A stretch of DNA of 64,000 bases from Paenibacillus protaetiae (GCF_004135365.1 NZ_CP035492.1:248001-312000); one strand, 5' to 3'; shown: positions 20,255 to 30,186, counted from the stretch's first letter. Notes: generated by a model not told the origin, from the letters alone. A program made the numbers and translations.

Positions 20255-20815
20255 CTAAACACCCGCAGCTTGCGGTTTGGCTGACGGAACGTAACTATCC
20301 AGCCAATCAAACCGTTTTTTGTTTCGGTACACCTGTTCAACATCCAGAATGGTCGGAATAACATAATCGCCTTTGTAAAAGGTTTTTTCTCCGATTTTTT
20401 CCATCGGGATATGGAAACTGATACGAAAGGCCCGATAAAGCACCGGCTCCAGCAGCGACACATAATAACGAAGGCCATGCTGCTCGGCACAATATACGGC
20501 TGAAGAGAGCAAATCCACTAACGGCTTTCCGCGATGCTCCTTTAAGACGGCCATCTTGTCGAATTCCGCTACTTTGCCCGGGTTGGATCTCACCTTAGGG
20601 TGAACGGCAAATGGAGCGATTTCATTGATGCTTCCGGTCGAATGGTAAGGCTTGATCTCTGATGTCCCCACGATATCGCCTTCGGGGGTAACGGCGACAA
20701 ACCTGTCCAGCGCGTGCTGTGAATATTCCAGCTCGTAGCCCTTTTCTGTCCATACGGTTGTCCAAATCCGATCAAACTCTGCCTGCATGATTTCGTTGTC
20801 CACACGCATAAACAA
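20255..20815 (-). CDS. GNAT-fold acyltransferase-like protein
   Basis: 186 residues. The pattern AVTPEGDIVGTSEIKPY, then VAEFDKMAVLKEHRGKPLVDLLSSAVYCAEQHGLRYYV, and a C-terminal GDYVIPTILDVEQV resembles GNAT enzymes of the FeeM/autoinducer-synthase type, where an acidic residue precedes the beta-strand with the aV pattern. I cannot name a substrate. TTG 20815 is favoured (GGGAG 10 bases before) over ATG 20809. It is the first gene of a likely two-gene unit with the MCP-like sensor. Confidence 0.55.
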   Translation of the reverse strand: MFMRVDNEIMQAEFDRIWTTVWTEKGYELEYSQHALDRFVAVTPEGDIVGTSEIKPYHSTGSINEIAPFAVHPKVRSNPGKVAEFDKMAVLKEHRGKPLVDLLSSAVYCAEQHGLRYYVSLLEPVLYRAFRISFHIPMEKIGEKTFYKGDYVIPTILDVEQVYRNKKRFDWLDSYVPSAKPQAAGV

Positions 20816-21135
20816 TTGAATACAGCTCCCTTTCTCCTCTCTCTCTATTTTTTTCTTTGTAAAAGGCTCCCTCTCAAAACGCCATCTCCTTCGGGATATC
20901 GCCGCCGCTATTATGAAAGCAAAGGCCTATTGTCCAAAGGAAAAATATGACTATTGTTTAATATCGGCTTTAAGCAGCTTCCAATTAATGGGTAATATTG
21001 ACTAGTTAAATAGGACTAGATCACTAGGATTTCTTATCTATGCGGCGTTCGGCTGCTCCCGACTGAACGGGTAGCGAACACATGTACGAATATGCTATGA
21101 TAAATGTAATAGACAAATAAGGTTGCGTGGTATGA
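20816..21135. other. 320-base divergent intergenic region
   Basis: Lies between the acyltransferase gene (leftward) and rarA (rightward), so it must carry both promoters. The rightward side has a TATGATAAATGTAAT stretch near 21094-21108 that could be a -10 region, with no convincing -35. No gene, repeat or stable hairpin was seen. Confidence 0.5.
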
Positions 21136-22476
21136 ATGGATTTATTCAGCTATCAGGAAGCGGAACGGCCGCTTGCCCGCCTGCTTGCAGACCGGATGCG
21201 GCCTGAGCATTTGGATGAATATATCGGGCAGGAGCATGTTGTTGGCCCCGGCAAGCTGCTGCGCAGAGCGATTGAAGGCGACCAGGTGTCGTCTATATTG
21301 CTGTACGGCCCTCCAGGCTGCGGCAAAACAACGCTTGCCCATATTATTTCGAAGCGGACAGCTGGGGAATTTGTTAAGCTGAACGCGGTGGATGCGACGG
21401 TAAAGGATGTCCGTGAAGTGATCGAGCGGGCGAAGATGAACAAAACGATGTACGGAACCAAAACCATATTGTTTTTGGATGAGGTGCACCGCTTTAACAC
21501 ATCAAGGCAGGATGCGCTTTTGCCGGCTGTCGAGCAGGGGATCATTATTTTTATCGGCGCAACAACGGAAAATCCGTTCCATCATGTAAACGGCGCCTTG
21601 CTGTCCCGTTCCACGTTGTTTCAGCTGGAGCCGCTGACGAAAAAACATGCGCTGCAGGCGATGGAACATGCACTGGCGGACAAGGAACGCGGGCTTGGCT
21701 TTATGAGCATCCACGCCGATCAGGAGGCGCTGGAGCATATCGCCGCCATGGCCGGAGGGGATATCCGGCGCGCGCTGAATGCGCTGGAGCTGGCAGCTGT
21801 GACCACGCCTTCGGAGCCGGACGGCTCCGTGCGCATTACGATGGAGGTGGCGCAGGAGTCGATTCGCAACCGGGCGGTAAGAGCGGACGAGTCGACCCAA
21901 TACGATGTATTGTCGGCTTTTCACAAAAGCATCCGAGGTTCAAGCGATGCGGCTTTGTACTGGTTTTTGTATGCAGTCGACAAGCTGGGGATGGATCCGA
22001 TGGTGTTTTTGCGCCGGCTGATCGTTGCCTGCAGCGAAGATATTGGCCTTGCGAATCCGCAGGCGATGGTGCAGGCGGTTACGGCGATGGACGCCTATCA
22101 TAAGATCGGCTTCCCGGAAGCCAAATACAACATTGCGCAGGCGATATTGTTTGCGGTGGAAAGCCCTAAATCCAACGCGATTGCGCTGGCGCTCGGCAGC
22201 GCGGCTAATGCAATTGAAACGGCAGGCATAACGGAAGTGCCGCTGCATTTGCGCGATACCCATTACAAAGGTGCGGCACAGCTGGGGCATGAAGGTTATA
22301 AATATCCGCATGATTATCCGGGCCATTATGTGAAGCAGCAATATTTGCCGGACCGGCTGGACGGGATGTCGTTCTATAAGGCAAGCGAGCAGGGGACGGA
22401 GTTTAAAATCCGGCAAAACCAAGAGCGCAGACGGGGAAACGGTAAGCTTTCAGCCGCGGAGCGGGAAAATAAATAA
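21136..22476 (+). CDS. rarA: Replication-associated recombination AAA+ ATPase RarA
   Basis: Clamp-loader-like ATPase acting at stalled replication forks. 446 residues. Walker A GPPGCGKTT at about residues 57-65, Walker B FLDEVHRF at about 116-123, sensor motif ATTENP, and the C-terminal MgsA tetramerisation domain (LAIALGSAANAI... HLRDTHYKGA). Orthologue of B. subtilis YrvN, in the same neighbourhood. The stop lies inside a 24-bp palindrome. Confidence 0.95.
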   Translation: MDLFSYQEAERPLARLLADRMRPEHLDEYIGQEHVVGPGKLLRRAIEGDQVSSILLYGPPGCGKTTLAHIISKRTAGEFVKLNAVDATVKDVREVIERAKMNKTMYGTKTILFLDEVHRFNTSRQDALLPAVEQGIIIFIGATTENPFHHVNGALLSRSTLFQLEPLTKKHALQAMEHALADKERGLGFMSIHADQEALEHIAAMAGGDIRRALNALELAAVTTPSEPDGSVRITMEVAQESIRNRAVRADESTQYDVLSAFHKSIRGSSDAALYWFLYAVDKLGMDPMVFLRRLIVACSEDIGLANPQAMVQAVTAMDAYHKIGFPEAKYNIAQAILFAVESPKSNAIALALGSAANAIETAGITEVPLHLRDTHYKGAAQLGHEGYKYPHDYPGHYVKQQYLPDRLDGMSFYKASEQGTEFKIRQNQERRRGNGKLSAAERENK

Positions 22477-22525
22477 GGTGCGCTGTCTGCAAGCTTTAAA
22501 CAGCTTGCAGACAGCGCACCTTATT
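22472..22525. terminator. 24-bp perfect palindromic bidirectional terminator
   Basis: Arms 22472-22495 and 22502-22525 are exact reverse complements around a six-base loop. It covers the rarA stop codon and ends just before the copD stop. T content is modest, so termination would depend on the unusually stable stem. Confidence 0.8.
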
Positions 22526-22531
22526 TTCAAT

Positions 22532-23617
22532 TTAGGCAATAGCGAACATAAGGCCAAAGTAACCGAACACCGAAACAAGGATGCCCATTGCAAATGCAGG
22601 GATAAGGCGATTGCTGCGGTACATCGCGGCCATGCCGGCGATCATGACCGCAGCAGCGGCAAACAGCAGCAAAGCTTCGGGATGAAGAGACAAATGAAGT
22701 TGAATATCCGGGCTGAAATGCCCTTTATAAAGACCGGAAAACCAAGGAGACGGCGAAACGGACTGCAGTGTCTGCTGAACATTATGCGGCGGTGTCTGCT
22801 GTCCCAATATCCCTGTTGCAATAAAGACAAGCAGCGCGACAACACTTTCCGCTTTTAGCCACGGGCGCGGATTAAATTGTTTATCTTTTTTTATTTTGCT
22901 CCGGTAAGCGACTCCGTTCGTATAGGCAAAGACAAGCAGCGGTACAATGAGCAAATGTTTGATCAGCAGCATCTGCCCGTAAGGCAGCATCCAGGAATCC
23001 AAATATTGCGGCGCGGTAAAGGTCATCAGCAGTATGCCGGCAGCGATGGCCAGAAGGACGCATATGATGGCGACCGGGGAAAACCAGCGCAGGAACGAAT
23101 CCCAGTTTTGGGAGCTGCGGGCAAACCATCCGGCCACAAACAAGATGCCGATCCATACCGTCACCGCCAAAAAGTGTGCTGTATGTACAACAATGCCTTT
23201 TGTGCCTTCAATAGACGCCGAATGGCTTCCGTAGCCAAGCCATATAACAAGCAGGAACGTAATAAACAGCCCGACCTTCGGCATATGCTTGTCATTCCGG
23301 AACGACTTCAGAGCGAGCAGGACAGCGAGGCCGGCAGAGCCGATCAGCGTCCACAGCCAAGCTTTGCCCGAATTAATTTCAGTTAAAATCTGCTTCAAAA
23401 TAGTAAAGTAGGACATGTCAAAATCTTTGGAGAACAAAACGGCGGTTTTATGGATAGGCGCATAAGACAGGATGGGGACGGCAATCGCAGCGGCAAAAAG
23501 CAGGCCGTTATGCACATGGATATCCGGCCTGCGATGTTCCGGCACGATTCTTAACACGAAAGTGCCCATTAACAGGGCGAAGCAAACATACAGTAATGCC
23601 TCGCTGACATAGATCAT
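22532..23617 (-). CDS. copD: CopD-family copper resistance/transport membrane protein
   Basis: 361 residues with about nine membrane segments and the CopD core (GTKGIVVHTAHFLAVTVWIGILFVAGWFA; QMLLIKHLLIVPLLVFAYTNG). Family members move copper across the inner membrane with a periplasmic CopC partner. Its start overlaps the copC stop by four bases, so the two are translationally coupled. No copper regulator is seen nearby. Confidence 0.88.
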   Translation of the reverse strand: MIYVSEALLYVCFALLMGTFVLRIVPEHRRPDIHVHNGLLFAAAIAVPILSYAPIHKTAVLFSKDFDMSYFTILKQILTEINSGKAWLWTLIGSAGLAVLLALKSFRNDKHMPKVGLFITFLLVIWLGYGSHSASIEGTKGIVVHTAHFLAVTVWIGILFVAGWFARSSQNWDSFLRWFSPVAIICVLLAIAAGILLMTFTAPQYLDSWMLPYGQMLLIKHLLIVPLLVFAYTNGVAYRSKIKKDKQFNPRPWLKAESVVALLVFIATGILGQQTPPHNVQQTLQSVSPSPWFSGLYKGHFSPDIQLHLSLHPEALLLFAAAAVMIAGMAAMYRSNRLIPAFAMGILVSVFGYFGLMFAIA

Positions 23618-24198
23618 TTTTTACGGCTCCTCAATATTAAAATGACGGCAGCAGCAATGATGATGACGCCGATAGTAATGGCTGTGCCCATGTTAGGGTT
23701 TTTAGTTCCGTCGCTCGCGGCGCTGCTGCTGTTATCTGCCGTATTGCTGCCTGTATCTGCAGACGGGCTTGGCGGCGGCGTATCCGAACCGGCCGTGTTA
23801 TTGTCCGCAGATGGAGAAGAGGAAGCATCCGCCGCGCCGCTGTTATCGGCAGCCGCGACGGTAAAGGAATATTCTCCGCTTACGGAATGGCCGTCTTCGC
23901 CAATCGCAGCCCATTTTACGGTATATACGCCGTTCTCAAGCGGCTCAGTTACCGGTCCGCTGAGCACGTTTTCGTTAACCGAAGTGGCGCCGATCTTAAC
24001 CGTTTTTCCTTTCTCGTCATACAGTTTGAAGCTGCTTAACTTCTCGATATCGGTATTGAAAGTCATCTCAATTTGCTCCGGCGAAGCGCTTAACGTCTCA
24101 TCCTTAGCCGGCGCAGACTCCTCTATGTACGAATGCGCAGAAACAAGCCCCGGCACAACCCACAACAAAGCGAACATCAAAATCAATATACGTTTCAA
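23614..24198 (-). CDS. copC: CopC-domain secreted/anchored copper-binding protein
   Basis: 194 residues. A signal peptide (residues 1-20) ends ...GLVSA with His next, so the mature protein would start with the His that is a Cu(II) ligand in CopC. The beta-sandwich runs to about 117 and contains a second His in GEDGHSVSG. Then a Ser/Ala/Pro/Asp-rich linker and one C-terminal membrane helix with RSRKK. TTG 24198 lies 7 bases after AGGAGG. The reading frame stays open leftward through the repeat array, but that extension has no start signal as good. CopD is the coupled partner. Confidence 0.9.
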   Translation of the reverse strand: MKRILILMFALLWVVPGLVSAHSYIEESAPAKDETLSASPEQIEMTFNTDIEKLSSFKLYDEKGKTVKIGATSVNENVLSGPVTEPLENGVYTVKWAAIGEDGHSVSGEYSFTVAAADNSGAADASSSPSADNNTAGSDTPPPSPSADTGSNTADNSSSAASDGTKNPNMGTAITIGVIIIAAAVILILRSRKK

Positions 24199-24214
24199 AC
24201 GATTTCCTCCTAAA

Positions 24215-24544
24215 AAGTTTTGCCCCGGCAAGCGACGCAGGAGCGAAGCTGCAAAACTTCGCAACGGAAGCATGGGCTTAAAGTTTTGCCCCGGCAAGCG
24301 ACGCAGGAGCGAAGCTGCAAAACTTCGCAACGGAAGCATGGGCTTAAAGTTTTGCCCCGGCAAGCGACGCAGGAGCGAAGCCGCAAAACTTCGCAACGGA
24401 AGCATGGGCTTAAAGTTTTGCCCCGGCAAGCGACGCAGGAGCGAAGCTGCAAAACTTCGCAACGGAAGCATGGGCTTAAAGTTTTGCCCCGGCAAGCGAC
24501 GCAGGAGCGAAGCTGCAAAACTTCGCAACGGAAGCATGCGCCTA
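24215..24544 (-). repeat. Five tandem 66-bp units ending on the copC ribosome site
   Basis: Units 24215-24280, 24281-24346, 24347-24412, 24413-24478 and 24479-24544, nearly identical (unit 3 has one C/T change; unit 5 diverges at its outer end). Read in the copC direction each unit has GCGAAG/CTTCGC arms, a TTGCC/GGCAA hairpin, GTTTTGC and GCAAAAC arms that can pair within or between units, and a CTCCT that could pair with the copC Shine-Dalgarno. The period is a multiple of three, so several frames are open, but no coding function is indicated. Confidence 0.95.
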
Positions 24545-24566
24545 ACGTTTTGCCCGGCAAAACGTT
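24544..24566 (-). repeat. Perfect hairpin at the upstream end of the 66-bp array
   Basis: AACGTTTTGCC and GGCAAAACGTT are exact complements around one base. The core GTTTTGCC/GGCAAAAC recurs in the 66-bp units. It occupies the same place as the 6957-6986 hairpin before the 42-bp array. About 140 bases between here and 24707 hold nothing else recognised. Confidence 0.8.
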
Positions 24567-24871
24567 CATTCGATTGCAGTCTTATTGGCAATGGCTGATG
24601 TTGCAATTATAGCAGATGTAGATGAAGTAAAGCTGAAAATAATATGAGTAAAGATTAGCGGTTTTATGAATATTGGCCCCAGCTTTTAACAGATTTTGCA
24701 CGATTTTTGAGCCGGGAGAAATCTGCGGACGGTTCACTTTCATCGCTTGAAAAAAAAGAAGAAGCCTGCTTCCGGCATAATTGGACGGAAACGTCGAATA
24801 AAATGAAATTACCCCATTCACACCCCGAAGGAGGTGCGCCTGTCGCCGCCCGTGTGGCTGACAGGGATTCA

Positions 24872-26199
24872 TTGAGTGATCCTTTGCTTACGATTGCTGA
24901 GCTGGCGTTTGTGTTGCTATTAGTTATGCTGAACGGTTTTTTTGTGGCGGCGGAGCTGGCGCTGTCAAAGATCAGCAGCGGCAGAGCTGATTTTATTGCG
25001 AGGCCCGGATCGCTGAAAGCGCGCCTCGCAACACGCCTTGCCGGCAATTCGGACGGTTATTTAGCTGCGTGCCAGCTGGGCATCACGCTGGCTTCACTCG
25101 GTTTGGGCTGGCTCGGCGGCCCGGTTATTGCCCATATGCTGGAGCCATGGCTGCAAGAGCTGGGTTTGCAACATGCTGCATTTATCCACGCTTGTTCGTT
25201 TACCGCTGCGTTTATCCTCATTTCCATTCTCCATTACGTAATCGGATCACTTGCCCCAAAAGCATTGCCGCTTACAAAACTTCGTCCGTAGTGCTGCTGG
25301 CAGCCGCCCCGCTTATTTGGTTTTACAAAGGGTTGTACCCGCTGCTATGGGCATTCGAAGCTTTGTCGGGCAAACTGGTATCGGCGCTTGGGATGAAGCC
25401 GCCGTCTAAGCTGCATAAGGCTCATACGGAAGATGAAATTCGCCGGCTGATGAAGGAAAGCCATAAAAACGGCCATATCGACCATACGGAGCTTGCGCTG
25501 ATGGACAATATTTTTGATTTCGCCGAGACGAATGCCAAAGAAATTATGATCCCCCGTACGGAAATGATCTGTTTATATACTGAGGTGCCGATGGAAGTCA
25601 ATAAGCGGGTTGCGCTCGAACATATGCGCACACGTTATCCGGTTTGCGAAGGCGATAAAGACAATATTATCGGCTTTATCCATATTAAAGATTTGCTGAA
25701 GGACTCGGCGCGCGCCTTGCGCGATATCCGGCAGATGACACGTCCGGTTACAACTGTTCCGGAATCAATGCCGATCAGCTCGCTGCTGAAGCTGATGCAA
25801 AAAAACAAAGCGCAGCTGGCGATTTTAATTGATGAATATGGCGGCACCTCCGGTCTTGTCACGCTGGAAGATATTATGGAGGAAATTGTCGGTGAAATTC
25901 AGGATGAGTTTGATGAAGAACGCCCGGTTATCGAGCGGTTAGACGAAAACAGCTATTCGATCAGCGGCTTGATGCTGATTGAAGAAGCAAACAGCTTCTT
26001 CAGGCTCGACTTGCCGAGTGATGACTACGATACGGTGGGGGGATGGGTTTATTCGCAAATTGAAATCCCGCCTTCCCCCAATCAGGTTGTGCATTACAGC
26101 CATGAGGTTTCGTTTACGATCGAAGAAACAGATCATCTCCGTATATCCCGCCTGCTGCTGCATAAGCGCGGAGCAGATGAAGGAAAAGCGAGTCTATAA
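24872..26199 (+). CDS. CNNM/CBS-domain transporter (hemolysin C-like, CorC family), one frameshift
   Basis: Family members are membrane transporters linked to Mg2+ or other cation efflux. The CNNM membrane domain has TM segments from FVLLLVMLNGFFVAAELALSKI on, followed by two CBS domains (IMIPRTEMICLYTE; DSARALRDIRQMTRPVTTVPESMP) and a CorC-type C-terminal domain. The frame breaks near 25267; adding one G or C restores PKAL-AYKTSSVVLLAAAP and a 442-residue protein of family length. The start is uncertain: TTG 24872 (AGGGA 4 bases before) gives the best fit; ATG 24803 and TTG 24707 are also in frame. Confidence 0.85.
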
Positions 26200-26202
26200 C
26201 AA

Positions 26203-26250
26203 AATAACCGCCATGATCGCACCCGCAGGCGCGCTATCATGGCGGTTATT
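26203..26250. terminator. Bidirectional terminator, CNNM gene and mnmA
   Basis: AATAACCGCCATGAT and ATCATGGCGGTTATT form a 15-bp perfect stem between the convergent genes. Confidence 0.85.
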
Positions 26251-26254
26251 GATT

Positions 26255-27397
<1,143 letters not shown>

Positions 27398-27624
27398 TCA
27401 CCACCCTGTTCTGTTGAAACATTATTACATTGTATCATAACATGCAAACTTTTTCATGAAGAAGTCATCGTTTTTTGACACGCAGCCTGTCCTTTATGTT
27501 AACATAGGACTGATATGGGAATACCTTGATTTAAATAGCCATTTGTTTCGTTGACATAAGCAGTGCGCGAAAGCAGGCAGTACATTCCTACACATCACCA
27601 TTACAAAGAGAAGAGGTGGCCGAT

Positions 27625-28044
27625 TTGAAAATTTCAACAAAAGGCCGTTACGGCTTAACGATTATGATGGAGCTTGCGGCAAAGTTTGGTGAAGGCCCGA
27701 TTTCGTTAAAAAGCATTGCGGAACGCAATCAGCTTTCCGAACATTATTTGGAACAGCTTGTTGCACCGCTTCGCAATGCAGGCCTTGTTAAAAGCATCCG
27801 AGGCGCTTACGGCGGTTATGTGCTGTCGAAGGAGCCTGAGCAAATTACAGCAGGCGATATTATCCGCATCCTGGAAGGCCCGATTTCCCCGGTTGATTTT
27901 ACAGAAGAAGACGACCCGGCCAAACGCGATTTGTGGCTCCGCATCCGCGACAGCATTGCAGCCGTGCTGGACAATACAACGCTGGCTGATCTGAACAACT
28001 ACCAGTCCGAAGCGGAATCGGACAGCTATATGTTCTACATTTAA
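27625..28044 (+). CDS. cymR: Rrf2-family cysteine metabolism repressor CymR
   Basis: DNA-binding repressor of sulfur-uptake and cysteine genes; in B. subtilis it acts together with CysK, which senses O-acetylserine. 139 residues, near the 138 of B. subtilis and very similar throughout (KISTKGRYGLTIM, LSEHYLEQLV, IRGAYGGYVLS). It lacks the Fe-S cysteines of IscR, as CymR does. TTG 27625 fits the AGAGG site better than GTG 27616. The desulfurase gene follows after 11 bases. Confidence 0.93.
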   Translation: MKISTKGRYGLTIMMELAAKFGEGPISLKSIAERNQLSEHYLEQLVAPLRNAGLVKSIRGAYGGYVLSKEPEQITAGDIIRILEGPISPVDFTEEDDPAKRDLWLRIRDSIAAVLDNTTLADLNNYQSEAESDSYMFYI

Positions 28045-28055
28045 GAGGAACGGCC

Positions 28056-29204
28056 ATGAATCGTTATTATTTTGACCATTCCGCGACAACGCCCGTCCAT
28101 CCGGAAGTTGCGCAGGCGATGCTTGAGGTGATGCTGGGCCCTGGAGGCAATCCGTCCAGCATTCACGCCTTTGGCAGAGCTGCCAAACAGCTGGTGACGC
28201 GTTCTCGCGATACGATTGCAGCAGCGCTCGGATGCAAATCTTCCGAGCTTATTTTTACTTCCGGGGGAACGGAAAGCGACAATGCAGCCCTCATCGGCGC
28301 CGCATTAGCCATGCGCAAGCAGGGCAGGAGCCATATAGTCACCTCTGCCATTGAGCACCATGCGGTTCTTCATACATGCGAATGGCTGGAAGGCGAAGGC
28401 TTCCGGCTGACGGTCGTGCCGGTCGACGAATTCGGGCGCGTATCTCCCGAAGCGGTCGAAGCGGCTATCGGGCCGGACACCGGCCTGATCAGCATTATGC
28501 ACGGCAACAATGAAGTGGGCACGCTTCAGCCGATAGAGCAAATCGGCGAAATTGCCCATGAGCACGGCGCGCTGCTTCATGTCGACGCCGTGCAGTCGTT
28601 TGGCACGGTTGCGTACAAGCTGTCGGATATGCCTGTTGATCTGATGAGCTTTTCCGCTCACAAAATTAATGGCCCGCAAGGCGTCGGCGCATTGTATATC
28701 AAAACCGGCACGCCGTTTGTCCCGCTGCAGCATGGCGGCTCGCAGGAAAAGAAACGGCGTGCGGGCACAGAAAATGTGCCGGGAATTGTCGGATTCGCGA
28801 AAGCCGTTGACATTTGTGTGAACGAGCGGAAAAATAAGCAACTTTTAATGGACAAACTTCGTACAGTATGGGTAGAAAGCCTGAAGCAAGAGCTGGGCGA
28901 ATCTGCTTTTGTCCTAAACGGCCATCCGCAGCAGAAGCTTCCTCATATTGTAAATATTAGCTTCCTGGGCGTTGATACGGAAAAGATGCTCATGAATCTG
29001 GACATGGCCGGTATCGCGGCTTCCAGCGGTTCGGCGTGCACTTCCGGCTCTCTGGAACGGTCCCATGTGCTTAAAGCGATGCGTTTGGGCGATGAACGTC
29101 TTTTGTCGGCTGTACGATTTAGCTTCGGATTGGGAAATACTGAGGAGGAAGTAGCGGACGCTGCGCGCAAAACGGCAGCCATCGTAAAGCGTATCCGCAA
29201 GTAA
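28056..29204 (+). CDS. Cysteine desulfurase, NifS/IscS family (YrvO-like)
   Basis: PLP enzyme that transfers cysteine sulfur as persulfide. 382 residues: the PLP lysine in FSAHKINGPQGVGALYI (about residue 203) and the persulfide Cys in ASSGSACTSGSLERSHVLKAM (about residue 325). Adjacent to cymR and divergent to mnmA, as in B. subtilis, where YrvO serves MnmA. Operon with cymR, so CymR may control its own sulfur context. Probable role: sulfur for tRNA thiolation. Confidence 0.93.
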   Translation: MNRYYFDHSATTPVHPEVAQAMLEVMLGPGGNPSSIHAFGRAAKQLVTRSRDTIAAALGCKSSELIFTSGGTESDNAALIGAALAMRKQGRSHIVTSAIEHHAVLHTCEWLEGEGFRLTVVPVDEFGRVSPEAVEAAIGPDTGLISIMHGNNEVGTLQPIEQIGEIAHEHGALLHVDAVQSFGTVAYKLSDMPVDLMSFSAHKINGPQGVGALYIKTGTPFVPLQHGGSQEKKRRAGTENVPGIVGFAKAVDICVNERKNKQLLMDKLRTVWVESLKQELGESAFVLNGHPQQKLPHIVNISFLGVDTEKMLMNLDMAGIAASSGSACTSGSLERSHVLKAMRLGDERLLSAVRFSFGLGNTEEEVADAARKTAAIVKRIRK

Positions 29205-29251
29205 GCAGGCTCCTGATCGTAGACGGGCCGCTTAAGGAGGCTTCCTTCTGC

Positions 29252-29800
29252 ATGGTAAAGGTTCAGCAGCTGATCGGTTTGCCCGTGTACGCAATGGGAA
29301 CCGGCAAGAGAGTGGGGAAGATAACAGACGTCTGGCTTGATGAACACTGGCAGCTGACCGGCTTAATCATAGGGAGCAGCGGACTGTTTGCTTCCGAAGT
29401 TAAGACGGTGGCTTGGAACGAAGTACAAACATGCGGCGAAGATGCGGTTTTTATTGCAAGCGAATCCTCTGTCCACAAGATAAAAGCAACAGCTATTTTA
29501 CGTTCGTTTCTGACCGGGGTTGTCCGTTTGCGGGATATGCCGGTCGTGACGGTGCAGGGCTTGCAGCTTGGACGCGTGTCAGACGTTTATTTTTACCCGT
29601 TACAGGGCACAAAGATAATAGGTTACGAGCTTACAGACGGATTTGTATCGGATTTGATGGAGGGGCGCAGATGGCTGCGTGTCCAGCCGGAGTCCGACAC
29701 CGTGCTGCTCGGGGAAGACGCGATTATCGTTCCTGCTGTCAGTGAAGCGGAATTGGAGCCGGTCGCAGCTTCCAATTCGGAGGATAGGGAGAAATGTTAG
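29252..29800 (+). CDS. PRC-barrel domain protein (YrrD-like)
   Basis: 182 residues with two PRC-barrel repeats: residues ~1-75 (LIGLPVYAMGTGKRVGKITDVWLDE) and ~85-160 (VTVQGLQLGRVSDVYF). Such barrels occur in RimM and in photosynthetic H subunits; the function in Bacillota is unknown. The next gene, a zinc-ribbon protein, starts on the base after its stop, so both are one transcript. The start is the ATG given: AAGGAGG lies about 13 bases before. Confidence 0.78.
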   Translation: MVKVQQLIGLPVYAMGTGKRVGKITDVWLDEHWQLTGLIIGSSGLFASEVKTVAWNEVQTCGEDAVFIASESSVHKIKATAILRSFLTGVVRLRDMPVVTVQGLQLGRVSDVYFYPLQGTKIIGYELTDGFVSDLMEGRRWLRVQPESDTVLLGEDAIIVPAVSEAELEPVAASNSEDREKC

Positions 29801-30007
29801 ATGATGATGAGATGTCCTAATTGCAATTCCAAAGATATCGGGAAAATCGGTTCCCATCAGTTTTATTGCTGGGGCTGCTTCATCGAACTGACGGTCAGCG
29901 GAGATAAAATGTCGGTCTACCAGGTAGAAGAAGACGGCACATTAAGCTCGCTGGACGATTTGTTTTTTGAAGATGACGTCGATATGCCGGAAGTTCATGC
30001 CAATTAG
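29801..30007 (+). CDS. Small zinc-ribbon protein
   Basis: 68 residues. CPNCNSKDIGKIGSHQFYCWGC supplies two CxxC knuckles for one zinc; the rest is acidic (EEDGTLSSLDDLFFEDD). Several ATG codons in a row (29801, 29804, 29807) leave the exact start open. Small proteins of this kind are conserved next to yrrD in Bacillota; no function is known. Likely co-translated with the PRC-barrel gene. Confidence 0.8.
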   Translation: MMMRCPNCNSKDIGKIGSHQFYCWGCFIELTVSGDKMSVYQVEEDGTLSSLDDLFFEDDVDMPEVHAN

Positions 30008-30032
30008 TAAGGCAGAATGCCAATAGACATCA

Positions 30033-30073
30033 AAGCTTGCTTATCGTTCCCGAGGGGCGGAAGCAGGCTTTTT
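30033..30073 (+). terminator. Terminator after the zinc-ribbon gene
   Basis: AAAGCTTGCTT and AAGCAGGCTTT form an 11-bp stem with one G-T pair, followed by a T-run. Confidence 0.8.
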
Positions 30074-30186
30074 TTGTTGCGGCGCGCTTGCTGGAATATA
30101 GGGGATGAAATGCCACGCTTGTACATATACTGTACGAGAAGCGGCTGCCGGGCCGTGCGATTGCTGCCTTGCGGGGGTGACGGAAA

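Noticed and set aside
23642-24612. Long rightward frames (318 and 130 codons) over copC and the 66-bp array
   Set aside because: They are antisense to copC and stay open only through repeat periodicity.
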